A stretch of DNA of 64,000 nt from positions 3,286,001-3,350,000 of the forward strand of contig NZ_CP043727.1 of the NCBI RefSeq assembly GCF_009831415.1, written 5' to 3'. This DNA is from Yersinia canariae. GTDB taxonomy: Bacteria; Pseudomonadota; Gammaproteobacteria; Enterobacterales; Enterobacteriaceae. The notes under the pieces were generated by a model, which was not told the DNA's origin, made no database searches, and was given only the letters and a program-made list of their open reading frames with translations. The position numbers and the translations under genes were made by a program. This document shows positions 9,544 to 19,875 of the stretch, one piece after another (position 1 is the first letter of the stretch; every line of letters starts with the position of its first letter).

Positions 9544-12219
9544 TCAAACTTTAACGGACTCCGCACGGCTACTGCGCTTACCATCCGGGCTGGAGGAGCG
9601 AATCAACACATCACCACTGACTTTAGGTTGTACTTTGGCATCATACTTCTGCCATTGCTTACCGCCATCGGTGGAATATTCAATAATCAAACCCGGCAAA
9701 GAAATGTTAGCCTCCAATACCCCTGCGACAACACGTGCTCCCGGAACCGGTAAGCGGTAGGCCACACCGGCTTTATCCAGTTTTGCTAATTCACGTTGGC
9801 CCATAATGTTGGCAAAACGCTGCCAATCCGTACTCAACGCCTTGGTATCAACCATGTGCGTTTCACCGCCTTTGTACTCACGGCCAGCTTTATAATCTTG
9901 TTCCCAAGACGCACGATGCCAGGCACGCTCAGCCAGTGGTAATACACGAGGGAAAATCATGTATTCCATCTGTTCATCAGTGCGAACTGTTTCATTCCAC
10001 GATTGCCCTGAAATGCCGTGCACGCCCGGCCAAGGTTTATCACTTTTAGCACTGAAGTGATTACCGTCGCGGTCGACCGAGGTTTCAGCATTTTGCGGCA
10101 TATTATCGGGTGCGAAACTAAAGACCTTCGCTTCATCGTTAAAGCGAGTGGCCCAGTAGTAACCGCGTTCATTTGGGTTAACTTCATACGGCATATCGAA
10201 ATAAACGTAGTCTGGATTGGACGCGACCACTTCATAACCTTTATTTGCCCAATCATTGATTGAGTCGGCACCGCCCCAGTAGAGGGTATCCCAGAAGTTA
10301 ACGCCAACACGTTTGGTGGCAAAATCTTTCGCATCCTTGGCATCTTTAAGGCCATCTTGCCAGGCTTGCATTTTTTCAATGCCGTGAGCATTCACCAGCT
10401 TGCTAACTTCAATAGCAAAGTGGCTGGAAAGGTGCTCAACATCCTGAATTTTCCCTTGTTTGACCATATCCTGACAAACCTGAGATTTGGCCCACGGCTT
10501 ATCTTCCACACTCTTATCAATAATGCCTTTACCCGGCTCAATCGGGCCCTTTTTGTCCTGGAAACCCGCGCCCAAACGGATGTTCTTCGCCTCATCACCA
10601 CCGAAATGCCACGTGGTCAGCGGCATCCCCGCTTCTTTGTGCATCTGGGCCATTTCGCCAATCACTTTGTCGACAAAGCGTTTTGAAGAATCCAAACATG
10701 GGTTCAGATAACTTTTGCGTTCATAGAACTGAACAGAAGTTGTTTGGGAATCATCGGTCGGGTCAATCAGGCGGAATTCGTTAGCTTCTTTTTCTTTACC
10801 CTGCTTCATCAAATTGTTGTAACGGGCTTCCATCGACACCACAGCCGCACGAGCATGCGCGGGCATATCAATCTCAGGAATGACCTCAATTTGGCGGGCT
10901 TTGGCGTACTTCAGAATGTCGATGTAGTCATCACGGGTAAAGTGACCAGAACCCAGATTATTACTCTCAGGGCCAGATCCCAATTGTGGCAGTAAGCAGG
11001 TATTTTCAGTTAAATCGTGACAACGCTTGCTCCCCACATCCGTCAGTTCTGGCAGGCCGGGAATCTCAATACGCCAACCTTCATCATCACTAAGATGGAA
11101 ATGGAATTTATTCAGCTTGTAAGCGGCCATCTGATCGAGCAAACGCAGCACCGCATCTTTCGTTTTGAAGTTACGCCCAACATCGAGGAAAACACCACGA
11201 TATTCAAAGCGCGGCGCATCTTTGGCATCCAATGTCGCAATCTTCTTGCTGCCATCAGTCGGCACTAAAGAAAGAATTGATTGCAGGCCGTAAAACACAC
11301 CTGTTGGGTCAAAACCAATGACTTGCGCGCCCTTTTCGCCGATTTTCAACTCATATGCACCAGAAACGGCTAAATCACCTTTAAAAGCAGACGGCTGAAT
11401 TAACGTTTTAATCGGGAAACCTGTTGCACTTGACTTCAAGCCAAGTAATTCAAAACGCTGCTGCGCCGCCTCGGCTGCCGGCTTTGGTAAAGTGCTCAGG
11501 TCAAGCGCCACACCTTGACTCAAATCAGCATCTTGCTTGTGAACTTTCACCTCCATTGGCGTCGGGATAATCTGCCCGCGCAGGTTAGCCGCCGCTAATG
11601 TTTTCACCGCTTCATTTTTGACGAAACGGGATTCTGGTGTCATCAGCACGTTATTGTCGTCTTTCGTGCGCTTCCACTGATCGCCCGTAAACTGAGTCAA
11701 ATATTCGTTAATATCCTCAGTATCGGTATTTTTCAGTACTTTTGGCTTCGCATCACCTGAAGTGGCATACCACCGCGGCATAAAGTCGGTGGCAAATAGC
11801 TGCCAATATTCGCCAGTGATTGGAATTTCAACCGACTGATTCGCTGGGAAGCCGGTAAATTTGGCAGTAGGTTCAATTTTGTGTAGGTCACCGGTCAGGT
11901 GAGTAATTTTAAATTGGTCGTTATCTACTGTTAGAATTTGACGAATACTATGGAAGTAAATAGCCCAGTCCTGGCCTTTGATCTCATCCCCAGTGTTGGT
12001 CAGAGTAATCAATACCTTATTACATGATGCCCAGTCAGCGCCCAATTTAGCGCAATCGACGCCATTTTCAGCAGCGCGGTTATCCAACACTTTATAGTTA
12101 ACTTTCAACGTGCTGAGTTGATCAACAATCTGCTGATTGGTGGTGTCCGCATGCGCGTATCCCATCAAGCCAAAGGTTGCGGTTATCGCCGCTAACGCAT
12201 TTAATCTGAATTTGTTCAT
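9544..12219 (-). CDS. chb: Beta-N-acetylhexosaminidase (chitobiase, GH20)
   Basis: Cleaves chitobiose and short chitooligosaccharides to GlcNAc. About 891 residues from ATG 12219. That start is preferred because GAGG lies 7 nt upstream, whereas ATG 12231 overlaps the ribosome site. A signal peptide (about 24 residues, ending YAHA) sends it to the periplasm. The order matches Serratia chitobiase: N-terminal carbohydrate-binding domain, a GH20 accessory domain, the catalytic barrel with the Asp-Glu pair in HFGGDEAKN, and a C-terminal Ig-like domain. It is downstream of chiP and chiQ on the same strand, completing uptake and cleavage in one locus. E. coli lacks it here, while Serratia has chiPQ with a chitobiase gene. 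Confidence 0.95.
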   Translation of the reverse strand: MNKFRLNALAAITATFGLMGYAHADTTNQQIVDQLSTLKVNYKVLDNRAAENGVDCAKLGADWASCNKVLITLTNTGDEIKGQDWAIYFHSIRQILTVDNDQFKITHLTGDLHKIEPTAKFTGFPANQSVEIPITGEYWQLFATDFMPRWYATSGDAKPKVLKNTDTEDINEYLTQFTGDQWKRTKDDNNVLMTPESRFVKNEAVKTLAAANLRGQIIPTPMEVKVHKQDADLSQGVALDLSTLPKPAAEAAQQRFELLGLKSSATGFPIKTLIQPSAFKGDLAVSGAYELKIGEKGAQVIGFDPTGVFYGLQSILSLVPTDGSKKIATLDAKDAPRFEYRGVFLDVGRNFKTKDAVLRLLDQMAAYKLNKFHFHLSDDEGWRIEIPGLPELTDVGSKRCHDLTENTCLLPQLGSGPESNNLGSGHFTRDDYIDILKYAKARQIEVIPEIDMPAHARAAVVSMEARYNNLMKQGKEKEANEFRLIDPTDDSQTTSVQFYERKSYLNPCLDSSKRFVDKVIGEMAQMHKEAGMPLTTWHFGGDEAKNIRLGAGFQDKKGPIEPGKGIIDKSVEDKPWAKSQVCQDMVKQGKIQDVEHLSSHFAIEVSKLVNAHGIEKMQAWQDGLKDAKDAKDFATKRVGVNFWDTLYWGGADSINDWANKGYEVVASNPDYVYFDMPYEVNPNERGYYWATRFNDEAKVFSFAPDNMPQNAETSVDRDGNHFSAKSDKPWPGVHGISGQSWNETVRTDEQMEYMIFPRVLPLAERAWHRASWEQDYKAGREYKGGETHMVDTKALSTDWQRFANIMGQRELAKLDKAGVAYRLPVPGARVVAGVLEANISLPGLIIEYSTDGGKQWQKYDAKVQPKVSGDVLIRSSSPDGKRSSRAESVKV

Positions 12220-12328
12220 CACTAACCTCATCCTTAATGAATAACCGCCGCCAAAGCTGCTACTGAAGTATTGACGCTGACAGAATTATTGTTAGTTCAA
12301 TTGTCGCCATCAATTAATCATTTTTGTG

Positions 12329-12396
12329 GATTAATTGTTGCCATGGATTAATTACTGTCGTTGATTAATTGTTGTCGTAGATTAATTGTTGTTGCG
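12329..12396. repeat. Four 17-bp tandem repeats at the chiQ 3' end
   Basis: Four consecutive 17-bp units, each beginning GATTAATT: 12329-12345, 12346-12362, 12363-12379 and 12380-12396. Units differ at several positions in the second half (for example GATTAATTGTTGTCGTA and GATTAATTGTTGTTGCG). The last unit includes the chiQ stop codon and its final Asn codons. A degenerate extra unit may precede the first. Confidence 0.85.
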
Positions 12397-12708
12397 AATT
12401 TCTTGCCAAAGCTTGCCGCACTGCGCCGCATAAGCCTGGCCATTGCCGGTATGAGCTGCATCAATACAGCGCTGATAATCCAATACTCGAACAGTTTCTT
12501 TGTCGGTAAAGGCTTGATGAGATTTCTCTTGTTTCAATACGTTCAGCACAGCTTTGCAAGGGATCAATCTTTCCGGTTGACCTTCGCTGGCATTGATACA
12601 GGCGCTGTATGCTTGCTTAAGTTTACTGTCTTCTGGCTGAACCGGGCCTTGTGTGGCACAAGCACTTAACCCCATCACTGCGGCAATAATAAAAAGTATT
12701 TTTTTCAT
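12382..12708 (-). CDS. chiQ: ChiQ lipoprotein (YbfN)
   Basis: A 108-residue predicted lipoprotein. The signal sequence ends in the lipobox LSAC with the acylated Cys at about residue 17. It lies immediately downstream of the chitoporin gene (59 nt), as in the E. coli chiPQ operon. The family's role is not known in detail; it is co-expressed with the chitoporin and may assist it at the outer membrane. Two or more further Cys residues in the mature part could form disulfides. Its C-terminal Asn codons lie inside a 17-bp tandem repeat, so the end of the protein may vary between strains. Confidence 0.9.
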   Translation of the reverse strand: MKKILFIIAAVMGLSACATQGPVQPEDSKLKQAYSACINASEGQPERLIPCKAVLNVLKQEKSHQAFTDKETVRVLDYQRCIDAAHTGNGQAYAAQCGKLWQEIRNNN

Positions 12709-12767
12709 GGTGGCACTCCATTATGACCCCGGCACAAAGGCCGGGGCTGGCAATCAAGCGGGTAAAA

Positions 12768-14171
12768 TCAGAAGATCGTAAATGGCGCAATCACGATGAA
12801 TTTAACGTCTTTTTCATCCTGGAATACGTTGCCGAAACCGCCACCATAGCTTGGAATGTTGGTGTGGTTGTCGTACATGGTGTAATGCAGTTTGAATAAT
12901 GTGCCTTTTGCCCGGCCTTCTTGCAGGGTATAAAGAATGTCAAAGTTCCAGGCTGATTCTTTCAAACGCTTATTTTGGTCATAAATTGGATTGGTGCTCG
13001 GCTTGGCATCCCAACCATAAGCATAGGAAGTCCCGACTGACCAGCCGGCCATATTCCAGTTTTTCAGGTCATACATCACACCACCAAACAGCGCTTTTTC
13101 ACCGTTGGCGTTGAAGTCAGAACGGGAATCCCACCATACGTCCAGACGGCCATTGGAGGTTGCGTAACCTGGGGTCATACGTTGTAGGAAGTAACCTTGG
13201 TTACCGTCGGCTTTGGCCCACGTTCCTTCCAAACGTAAATCAAATGGCCCAGTGGTATAGCCGAATGTCAGTGCCTGTAACCACGCTAAGCCGTCATAGA
13301 CGTCATTAACATCCTTGAAACCGCCATCGACTTTATCTTTTGCGCCGTAGAACTGGTAAGAAGTCCGCAGATCATTACCCGCAATAGGGAAGGCATAAGA
13401 AGCCTTGGCAAAATATTGGTCCATGTAATCTTTGGCTTGACCGAATGCCGCTTCCAGTACTAGCTTGTTTTTAAAGTCATATTTGGCACCAATTGAGTGC
13501 AGGTAACTTATGCCCGTTTTGCCATCAGCTTGACGGAAGTTGTACATATTTTGATACCATGGCGCTTTATATTCATCAGTCCACATGTAAGACATGGACA
13601 GTGCGCCCGCGGTATCAAAATCGAATTTCGCGCCACCTTCAGCACCGCGATAGGTACCCGGCATAAAGCTCCAATGTGGGGCTAGCAGGGTCTGACCGGT
13701 AGGTTGAATATAACCACCACGCGCCCAGAAATTACCTAATTTGAATTTTGCTGCTGCTTTGTAAACACTTACACCGCTCTTATCGCCGGTCCATTTTTCG
13801 TCCCAACGGGTTTTAGCATCACTGAAACCAATTTCGTTTGGTGCAGCTGGGCCGCTGTTGGTCATTTCAACTGCGCCGAAAGCCGCTAAGTCGATACCGA
13901 ACATGTCTGCGGCATAACCGGAAGAGAAGTCCAGATTGGCGTTAAATGTGGAATGGTGCAGGTTTGCGACGTACTTGCCATATTCCGCGCTACCTGGCGT
14001 TAAATCTTTACGGTCACGCTGACGCTGCCAATAGTAAATACCACCCGTCAGTGATGAATCATCAACAAAGCCTTCAGCCTTGGCCTCTGGGGTCACCATA
14101 AACCCCGTTCCTAACAATGCACCCGCGACTGCGAGCGCTAACGTTTTACGTTTAGCACCGTGCGTAACCAT
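12768..14171 (-). CDS. chiP: Chitoporin ChiP (OprD family)
   Basis: An outer-membrane porin for chitooligosaccharides. 467 residues with a signal peptide (about 32 residues, ending PEAKA), then an amphipathic beta-barrel pattern ending in Phe (IAPFTIF), the usual outer-membrane assembly signal. It matches the OprD-type porin YbfM/ChiP of E. coli. It starts at ATG 14171 with AGAGGAA 11-17 nt upstream. That site lies inside a stretch complementary to the sRNA ChiX, so translation is expected to be silenced unless chitooligosaccharide is present. First gene of chiP-chiQ-chb. Confidence 0.95.
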   Translation of the reverse strand: MVTHGAKRKTLALAVAGALLGTGFMVTPEAKAEGFVDDSSLTGGIYYWQRQRDRKDLTPGSAEYGKYVANLHHSTFNANLDFSSGYAADMFGIDLAAFGAVEMTNSGPAAPNEIGFSDAKTRWDEKWTGDKSGVSVYKAAAKFKLGNFWARGGYIQPTGQTLLAPHWSFMPGTYRGAEGGAKFDFDTAGALSMSYMWTDEYKAPWYQNMYNFRQADGKTGISYLHSIGAKYDFKNKLVLEAAFGQAKDYMDQYFAKASYAFPIAGNDLRTSYQFYGAKDKVDGGFKDVNDVYDGLAWLQALTFGYTTGPFDLRLEGTWAKADGNQGYFLQRMTPGYATSNGRLDVWWDSRSDFNANGEKALFGGVMYDLKNWNMAGWSVGTSYAYGWDAKPSTNPIYDQNKRLKESAWNFDILYTLQEGRAKGTLFKLHYTMYDNHTNIPSYGGGFGNVFQDEKDVKFIVIAPFTIF

Positions 14172-14177
14172 ATGAAA

Positions 14178-14192
14178 AAATTCCTCTTTGAC
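14178..14192 (-). promoter_or_regulatory. ChiX sRNA target overlapping the chiP ribosome site
   Basis: Read on the minus strand the leader contains GTCAAAGAGGAATTT. This is complementary over 15 nt to the seed region of the enterobacterial sRNA ChiX (AAAUUCCUCUUUGAC, recalled from E. coli and Salmonella). It covers the AGAGGAA ribosome site, exactly the arrangement by which ChiX silences chiP. chiX itself is not in this window. Confidence 0.8.
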
Positions 14193-14364
14193 ATCACATT
14201 TAAAGTGCCGTCCCTGTGTCCACCACAGCTCACAGGTTTAGCCTCAAAAAAACCCTAGTGGGTAAAATTTTGCTGGAGAGAAATTCCCACCAGCAGTTGC
14301 TCATTAAAAAAACAAACTTCGCTTTCGAAATACACATTCTCGAAGATCCCTGCTGGCGTACAGA

Positions 14365-14389
14365 CTATTTTTCGCGACGCGAATTATCA
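14365..14389. promoter_or_regulatory. NagC-like box 1, chiP upstream
   Basis: TATTTTTCGCGACGCGAATTA: AT-rich arms around TTCGCGACGCGAA, the pattern of NagC operators. NagC represses chiP in E. coli. Found by eye from the consensus, not scored. Confidence 0.55.
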
Positions 14390-14590
14390 ATCAAAAATAG
14401 AGCTAATTATTCAAAGTATGACAATGAGCACATAACTGTAAAAAAATATCACAGAGTTCACAAAAGCTTAAAAAACAATGCATAACATGATATCTCCAGA
14501 ACAAAATCGTCTCATATTGATATCTTGAATGGTTTCAGCCCAACCAATAAAACATAAGATTTATTCGAGAAAAACAGTGTTATTTTCTTA

Positions 14591-14614
14591 GTTAATTCGT
14601 AAAGCGAATATTTA
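14591..14614. promoter_or_regulatory. NagC-like box 2, chiP upstream
   Basis: GTTAATTCGTAAAGCGAATA: a symmetrical ATTCG/CGAAT core very similar to the box before nagE (TTTCGTAACGCAAA). Its centre is about 225 bp from box 1, so looping between them is possible. Confidence 0.55.
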
Positions 14615-14752
14615 AGAAAGACTTACAGAGCGCTGCTTAAGGGAGAGAAAAGAATGCAATCAGTCGACATTGACCAAAGGATAGGATGGGCAGGAGGTAA
14701 AATAGAAAAGTCAGTTCGTGTTTAGTAAAACGAACAATACTCATGTGATAGA

Positions 14753-14783
14753 GATAAAAAAGGCGTGGACTTAGCCACGCCAA
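14753..14783 (-). terminator. Rho-independent terminator of glnS
   Basis: GGCGTGG (14762-14768) and CCACGCC (14775-14781) form a 7-bp stem. On the minus strand it is followed by a T-run, about 25 nt past the glnS stop. Confidence 0.85.
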
Positions 14784-14807
14784 TTGAGGCGAATCTGAGG
14801 ACGAAAA

Positions 14808-16475
14808 TCAGTTATTGGCTTTAGCAGCCCAAGTATCACGCAGACCTACAGTGCGGTTAAAGACCAGCGCTTCTGGGCGTGAATAGCGGCTATCTGCACA
14901 GAAATAACCTTCACGTTCAAACTGATAGGTTTTTTCTGGTACCGCATCAGCCAAGCTTGGCTCCACAAAGCCCTGGCGAATAAGCAAAGACTCAGGGTTG
15001 ATAGTTGACAAGAAGTCTTCTGCCGCCGCTGGGTTTGGTACGCTAAACAAGCGGTCATATAAGCGAATTTCAGCAGGCAATGCATGCTTAACTGAAACCC
15101 AATGGATAACCCCTTTCACTTTACGGCCGTCAGAAGGGTCTTTATTTAAAGTTTCTGCGTCATAGCTGCAATAAAGTGTCGTGACATTGCCTTCGGCATC
15201 TTTCTCAACACGCTCAGCTTTGATCACATAAGCATTGCGCAGGCGCACTTCTTTGCCCAGCACCAGGCGCTTATATTGCTTATTGGCTTCTTCACGAAAA
15301 TCAGCGCGATCGATATAAATCTCACTATCGAAAGGTACCTGACGGGTGCCCATATCCGGATTGTTCGGATGATTTGGCATCGTCAACCACTCTTCCCCAG
15401 CCGCACGATTCTCAATAACGACCTTGATAGGATCCAGAACAGCCATCGCCCGTGGCGCATTTTCGTTCAAATCATCACGGATACAAGATTCCAGCGCCAT
15501 CATCTCAACGTTGTTATCCTGCTTGGTCACACCGATACGGCGGCAGAACTCACGAATGGATGCTGCGGTGTAGCCACGGCGACGCAAGCCAGAAATAGTT
15601 GGCATACGCGGGTCATCCCAGCCCTCTACCACCTTCTCAGTCACCAATTGGTTCAGCTTACGCTTAGACATAATGGCGTATTCGAGATTCAGACGAGAGA
15701 ACTCATACTGACGCGGATGACATTCAATGGAGATATTATCCAGAACCCAATCATACAAACGACGGTTATCCTGGAACTCTAATGTACAAAGTGAATGAGT
15801 AATGCCTTCGATCGCATCAGAAATACAATGGGTAAAGTCATACATCGGGTAGATGCACCACTTATTACCAGACTGATGATGTTCGGCAAACTTGATGCGA
15901 TACAACACCGGATCACGCATAACGATAAACGGTGACGCCATGTCAATTTTAGCGCGCAAGCAAGCAGTGCCTTCCGCAAAGCCACCAGCACGCATTTTTT
16001 CAAACAGCGCCAAGTTTTCTTCCACACTGCGGTCGCGATACGGGCTATTTTTACCCGGAGCCGTCAGTGTGCCGCGATATTCGCGCATTTGCTCAGCAGT
16101 CAGCTCATCAACATACGCCAGGCCTTTGTTAATCAGCTCTACAGCGTACTGGTACAATTGATCAAAATAGTCTGAGGAGTAACGTACATCACCGCTCCAG
16201 GTGAAGCCTAGCCACTCTACGTCGTGTTTAATTGACTCCACGAATTCTACGTCTTCTTTCACCGGGTTGGTGTCGTCAAAACGCAGGTTACATTGCCCCT
16301 GATAGTCTTGTGCAATACCAAAGTTCAGGCAAATAGACTTCGCATGGCCAATATGCAGGTAGCCGTTTGGCTCCGGCGGGAAGCGGGTATGAACCGACGT
16401 GTGTTTGCCGCTGGCTAAATCTTCGTCAATAATCTGACGGATAAAATTACTTGGGCGGGCTTCTGCCTCACTCAT
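14808..16475 (-). CDS. glnS: Glutaminyl-tRNA synthetase
   Basis: Charges tRNA-Gln; a class I synthetase. 555 residues from ATG 16475 ([11 protein letters not shown]), matching the E. coli enzyme. A longer upstream open frame exists, but its extra 98 residues overlap nagE and its terminator and are not family sequence. Seen are the HIGH motif ([10 protein letters not shown], about residue 40), the KMSKS variant MSKRK and the C-terminal anticodon-binding beta-barrels. Three tRNA-Gln substrate genes lie about 9 kb away in the tRNA operon. Downstream of nagE on the same strand but separated from it by a terminator. Confidence 0.97.
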   Translation of the reverse strand: MSEAEARPSNFIRQIIDEDLASGKHTSVHTRFPPEPNGYLHIGHAKSICLNFGIAQDYQGQCNLRFDDTNPVKEDVEFVESIKHDVEWLGFTWSGDVRYSSDYFDQLYQYAVELINKGLAYVDELTAEQMREYRGTLTAPGKNSPYRDRSVEENLALFEKMRAGGFAEGTACLRAKIDMASPFIVMRDPVLYRIKFAEHHQSGNKWCIYPMYDFTHCISDAIEGITHSLCTLEFQDNRRLYDWVLDNISIECHPRQYEFSRLNLEYAIMSKRKLNQLVTEKVVEGWDDPRMPTISGLRRRGYTAASIREFCRRIGVTKQDNNVEMMALESCIRDDLNENAPRAMAVLDPIKVVIENRAAGEEWLTMPNHPNNPDMGTRQVPFDSEIYIDRADFREEANKQYKRLVLGKEVRLRNAYVIKAERVEKDAEGNVTTLYCSYDAETLNKDPSDGRKVKGVIHWVSVKHALPAEIRLYDRLFSVPNPAAAEDFLSTINPESLLIRQGFVEPSLADAVPEKTYQFEREGYFCADSRYSRPEALVFNRTVGLRDTWAAKANN

Positions 16476-16565
16476 TGTTCTATTCCTCAATGCAAACGCA
16501 ACAAATATAACCGCATATAATCCAACAAGCCTGACTTGGAAACAACCGTTTGTTACCGTAAACAA

Positions 16566-16601
16566 AACAAAAAAACGGGAAGAGATTGCTCTCTTCCCGT
16601 T
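16566..16601 (-). terminator. Rho-independent terminator of nagE
   Basis: A 10-bp stem (ACGGGAAGAG / CTCTTCCCGT) with a 6-nt loop and a long T-run on the minus strand, about 65 nt after the nagE stop. Confidence 0.9.
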
Positions 16602-16668
16602 GGTTAGGCTAAAACTTAAATCGGTTATCCAGTACCTCAGTACCTTTTCACCGTCAGACTTAAGCCGA

Positions 16669-18702
16669 TTATTTGCTCTGAATCTCAAACAGTTGGCTTT
16701 GACCAGCAACCACAGAGCTACCCGCCAATACCGAGATACCCGCATAATCATCAATGTTACTGACGACAACTGGGCTAATCATTGAGCGTGCATTCGCGTT
16801 GAGATAAGCCAAATCCAGCTCCAGCACCGGTTGACCAGCAACCACAGTGGCACCTTCTTCAACCAGCCGCGCAAAGCCCTGGCCGTTCAGTTTCACCGTA
16901 TCAATCCCGATATGAACCACAATTTCAGCGCCGGTTTCAGTTTCCAGGCAGAAAGCATGGTCAGTGTTGAAGATTTTTACGATGGTGCCGTTTGCCGGAG
17001 AAACCACGGTTTTATCCGTTGGACGGATGGCAATGCCCTCACCGACGGCTTTGCTGGCAAAGGCTTCATCAGGAACCTCTTCCAAAGCCACAACATCACC
17101 TGTGATGGGTGAAACCAATACCAAAGAAGCTGTTTTCGCCGTGTTAATGACTGCCTGAGGCTTGGCCGCAGCAGGAGCAGTGGCGCTGCTTGCCGCAGGA
17201 ATTGGGCCACCGGCCAATACCGTACGCATTGCCGAAGCAATCAGTTCCGCACGAGTCCCCACAATCACTTGCACACTTTGTTTGTTCAGACGAATAACAC
17301 CAGAAGCGCCCAAGCGTTTGGCAACACCGTCATTCACCAATGCAGAATCTTTGACGTTCAAACGCAGACGGGTAATACAAGCATCAATACCCGTCAGGTT
17401 GTCTGAACCGCCAATGGCCCCAATGTAACGACGCGCCAACCCATTGATTTCGCTTTCGTTAACTTCTGGCGTTTTATCAACATTGACGTCATAACCATCT
17501 TCTTCACTGCCTTCAACAGCCAGTTCACGGCCGGGTGTCAGCAAGTTGAATTTCTTGATGGTGAAACGGAATATCACGTAGTAAATCGCGAAGAACACCA
17601 GACCTTGTGGGATCAACATGTACCAGTGTGTCGCCAGCGGGTTGCGGGAGGACAACACCATATCCACCAAGCCGGCGCTGAAACCAAAGCCGGCAATCCA
17701 ATGCATACTGGCGGCAATGAACACAGAAATACCGGTCAGCACGGCGTGGATAAAGTACAGCACCGGTGCAACGAACATGAAGGAGAATTCAAGTGGTTCA
17801 GTGATACCGGTGAAGAAGGCAGCGAATGCGCCCGCCAACATGATACCCGCCACTTTTGCTTTGTTTTCCGGACGCGCGCAGTGATAAATCGCCAGCGCCG
17901 CACCAGGTAAACCAAACATCATAATTGGGAAGAAACCTGCCTGATAACGGCCCGTGATACCGACAACAGCTTTACCGCTATCGATAGACTGTTGGCCACC
18001 CAGGAAGTTAGGGATATCGTTAATACCGGCAACGTCAAACCAGAACACTGAGTTCAAGGCGTGATGCAGGCCGACGGGGATCAGTAAGCGGTTGAAGAAG
18101 GCATAGATACCTGCGCCCACAGAACCCATATCTTTGATGTATTCACCGAAAGTCACCAATGCGTTATAAATCAGTGGCCAAACGTACATCAGAATGAAGG
18201 CAACCACGATCATCAGGAAAGACGTCAGAATCGGAACCAGACGGCGGCCACTGAAGAAAGAGAGCGCTTTTGGCAATTCAACACTGCTGAAGCGGTTGTA
18301 CAACTCAGCTGAGATGATACCCACCAGGATACCGACGAACTGGTTGTTGATTTTGCCGAAAGCAGCAGGAACCTGATCAACCGGAATCTTTTGAATCATC
18401 GAAACTGCGGCTGGCGAACACAGTGTCGTCAATACCAGAAAGCCTACAAAGCCGGTCAGTGCAGCAGCACCGTCTTTGTCTTTTGACATACCATAAGCCA
18501 CACCAATGGCGAACAGCACGGACATATTATCGATGATGGCGGCACCGGACTTGATAAACAATGCCGCTAGTGCATTATCACCACCCCAGCTGACGGGGTC
18601 TATCCAGTAGCCCACACCCATCAGTATCGCGGCTGCAGGCAGTGTGGCCACAGGGACCATCAAAGCCCGACCCACTTTTTGCAAGTAACTAAGAATATTC
18701 AC
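16669..18702 (-). CDS. nagE: PTS N-acetylglucosamine transporter, EIICBA
   Basis: Imports and phosphorylates GlcNAc to GlcNAc-6-phosphate through the inner membrane. About 677 residues from GTG 18702 ([13 protein letters not shown] follows), which has AGGGGG just upstream and matches the E. coli N-terminus. A longer frame to 18759 adds unconserved residues. Domain order: EIIC with about 8-10 membrane segments (1-370), EIIB with the phosphocysteine in CITRLRLN, and EIIA with the active His in VVHIGIDT. Divergent from nagBACD across a 353-nt region with NagC and CRP sites, so it is induced by GlcNAc together with the degradation genes. Confidence 0.97.
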   Translation of the reverse strand: MNILSYLQKVGRALMVPVATLPAAAILMGVGYWIDPVSWGGDNALAALFIKSGAAIIDNMSVLFAIGVAYGMSKDKDGAAALTGFVGFLVLTTLCSPAAVSMIQKIPVDQVPAAFGKINNQFVGILVGIISAELYNRFSSVELPKALSFFSGRRLVPILTSFLMIVVAFILMYVWPLIYNALVTFGEYIKDMGSVGAGIYAFFNRLLIPVGLHHALNSVFWFDVAGINDIPNFLGGQQSIDSGKAVVGITGRYQAGFFPIMMFGLPGAALAIYHCARPENKAKVAGIMLAGAFAAFFTGITEPLEFSFMFVAPVLYFIHAVLTGISVFIAASMHWIAGFGFSAGLVDMVLSSRNPLATHWYMLIPQGLVFFAIYYVIFRFTIKKFNLLTPGRELAVEGSEEDGYDVNVDKTPEVNESEINGLARRYIGAIGGSDNLTGIDACITRLRLNVKDSALVNDGVAKRLGASGVIRLNKQSVQVIVGTRAELIASAMRTVLAGGPIPAASSATAPAAAKPQAVINTAKTASLVLVSPITGDVVALEEVPDEAFASKAVGEGIAIRPTDKTVVSPANGTIVKIFNTDHAFCLETETGAEIVVHIGIDTVKLNGQGFARLVEEGATVVAGQPVLELDLAYLNANARSMISPVVVSNIDDYAGISVLAGSSVVAGQSQLFEIQSK

Positions 18703-18833
18703 CTTTCCCCCTATTCGTCCGATATCGGACCCTTTAAGTAGTTTATTTATTTGACTCACTACCTTTTAGAAAAACGCATGGCACACTTTCTATTTATTCA
18801 CGACACGTATTACTCATTGCGGAGTGTAAAAAA

Positions 18834-18856
18834 TTTATTTCGTAACGCAAATTAAA
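18834..18856. promoter_or_regulatory. NagC operator on the nagE side
   Basis: TTTATTTCGTAACGCAAATT: AT-rich arms flanking the CGTAACG core, typical of NagC boxes. It pairs with the box at 18928-18953, about 96 bp centre to centre, close to the loop spacing known for E. coli nagE-nagB. Confidence 0.7.
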
Positions 18857-18867
18857 ACCCCCTATTT

Positions 18868-18883
18868 TGTGATAAACGTCACC
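18868..18883. promoter_or_regulatory. CRP site between nagE and nagB
   Basis: TGTGATAAACGTCACC: the two half-sites TGTGA and TCACC are separated by 6 nt, one mismatch from the CRP consensus. It lies between the two NagC boxes, as in E. coli, where CRP-cAMP activates both promoters and assists repression looping. Confidence 0.75.
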
Positions 18884-18927
18884 AAAAACCAGTCAAAAAG
18901 CACCAATGGACTAGCTATGATACAAAA

Positions 18928-18953
18928 CTTATTTTATCATTCGAAAAATGAAC
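18928..18953. promoter_or_regulatory. NagC operator on the nagB side
   Basis: CTTATTTTATCATTCGAAAA: left arm TTATTTT and right arm AAAAATGAA around a 7-8 nt core. Located about 105 bp upstream of the nagB start. Confidence 0.65.
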
Positions 18954-19055
18954 GAAGCATCGTACCAGCGCATGAATCAAAATCTGAGTTACGCTTATCT
19001 GAATGATTCAATCCGCGTAGAGTATAGCCACTATTAGCAATCAAAGAGGTGCAAG

Positions 19056-19856
19056 ATGAGACTTATCCCACTGAAAAACACCACAGAAGTTGGTAAATGG
19101 GCCGCGCGTTATATCGTTAACCGCATCAATGCATTTAAACCGACCGCTGACCGGCCATTTGTCCTGGGGCTGCCGACTGGCGGCACACCGATGGAAGCGT
19201 ATAAGCACTTGGTTTCGCTGTATAAAGCGGGTGAAGTGAGTTTCAAAAATGTGGTCACTTTCAACATGGATGAATATGTTGGGCTGCCGCAAGAGCACCC
19301 AGAAAGCTACTACACCTTTATGCACAGCAACTTCTTTGATCATGTAGATATCCCTGCTGAAAATATCAATCTTCTAAATGGTAATGCGCCTGATATTGAT
19401 GAAGAATGTCGCCGTTACGAAGAAAAAATAAAGTCTTATGGCAAAATTAACCTGTTCATGGGCGGCGTGGGCGTTGATGGCCACATTGCCTTTAACGAAC
19501 CAGCATCTTCTTTAGCCTCTCGCACCCGCATCAAAACGCTGACCGAAGAAACGCGTATCGCAAACTCCCGCTTCTTTGGTGGTGATGCAAACCTCGTGCC
19601 GAAATATGCACTTACCGTGGGTGTCGGCACATTATTGGATGCGGAAGAAGTGATGATTCTGGTGACCGGCCGCGGTAAAGCGCAAGCCTTGCAAGCCGCA
19701 GTTGAAGGCAGCATCAACCACATGTGGACCATCAGTTGTCTGCAACTGCATGCAAAAGCCATCATGGTGTGCGATGAACCTTCGACTATGGAATTGAAGG
19801 TTAAAACCGTAAAATATTTCAGCGAATTAGAAGCTGAAAATATCAAGAATCTGTAA
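19056..19856 (+). CDS. nagB: Glucosamine-6-phosphate deaminase
   Basis: Converts glucosamine-6-phosphate to fructose-6-phosphate and ammonia, the last step of amino-sugar use; allosterically activated by GlcNAc-6-phosphate in E. coli. 266 residues, full length. Seen are the LGLPTGGTP phosphate-binding segment, the NMDEYVG catalytic loop (Asp-Glu) and the [13 protein letters not shown] active-site motif with His. It starts at ATG 19056 after AGAGGTG. First gene of nagBACD, divergent from nagE; 19 nt separate it from nagA. Confidence 0.98.
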   Translation: MRLIPLKNTTEVGKWAARYIVNRINAFKPTADRPFVLGLPTGGTPMEAYKHLVSLYKAGEVSFKNVVTFNMDEYVGLPQEHPESYYTFMHSNFFDHVDIPAENINLLNGNAPDIDEECRRYEEKIKSYGKINLFMGGVGVDGHIAFNEPASSLASRTRIKTLTEETRIANSRFFGGDANLVPKYALTVGVGTLLDAEEVMILVTGRGKAQALQAAVEGSINHMWTISCLQLHAKAIMVCDEPSTMELKVKTVKYFSELEAENIKNL

Positions 19857-19875
19857 TAGTTATTAGGGGGTTAAG

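Larger units (their letters stand above)
14172..14807 (-). other. chiP leader and control region
   Basis: 636 nt between the chiP start and the glnS stop without a credible gene. It holds the ChiX-complementary leader, two NagC-like boxes and, at its far end, the glnS terminator. A 89-codon open frame on the plus strand (14216-14485) has no support and is discounted. Confidence 0.6.

Noticed and set aside
12329..12396. CRISPR array
   Set aside because: Units are contiguous 17-bp repeats without spacers, and there are no cas genes.
14443..14462. CRP site upstream of chiP (TGTAA...TCACA)
   Set aside because: The half-sites are 7 nt apart instead of 6, and the left half is imperfect.
14216..14485. 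An 89-codon plus-strand frame in the chiP leader
   Set aside because: No ribosome site, composition typical of non-coding AT-rich leader, and it crosses the ChiX target and NagC-like boxes.
16476..16769. N-terminal extension of glnS by 98 residues
   Set aside because: It crosses the nagE terminator and overlaps nagE, and the added residues are not family sequence.
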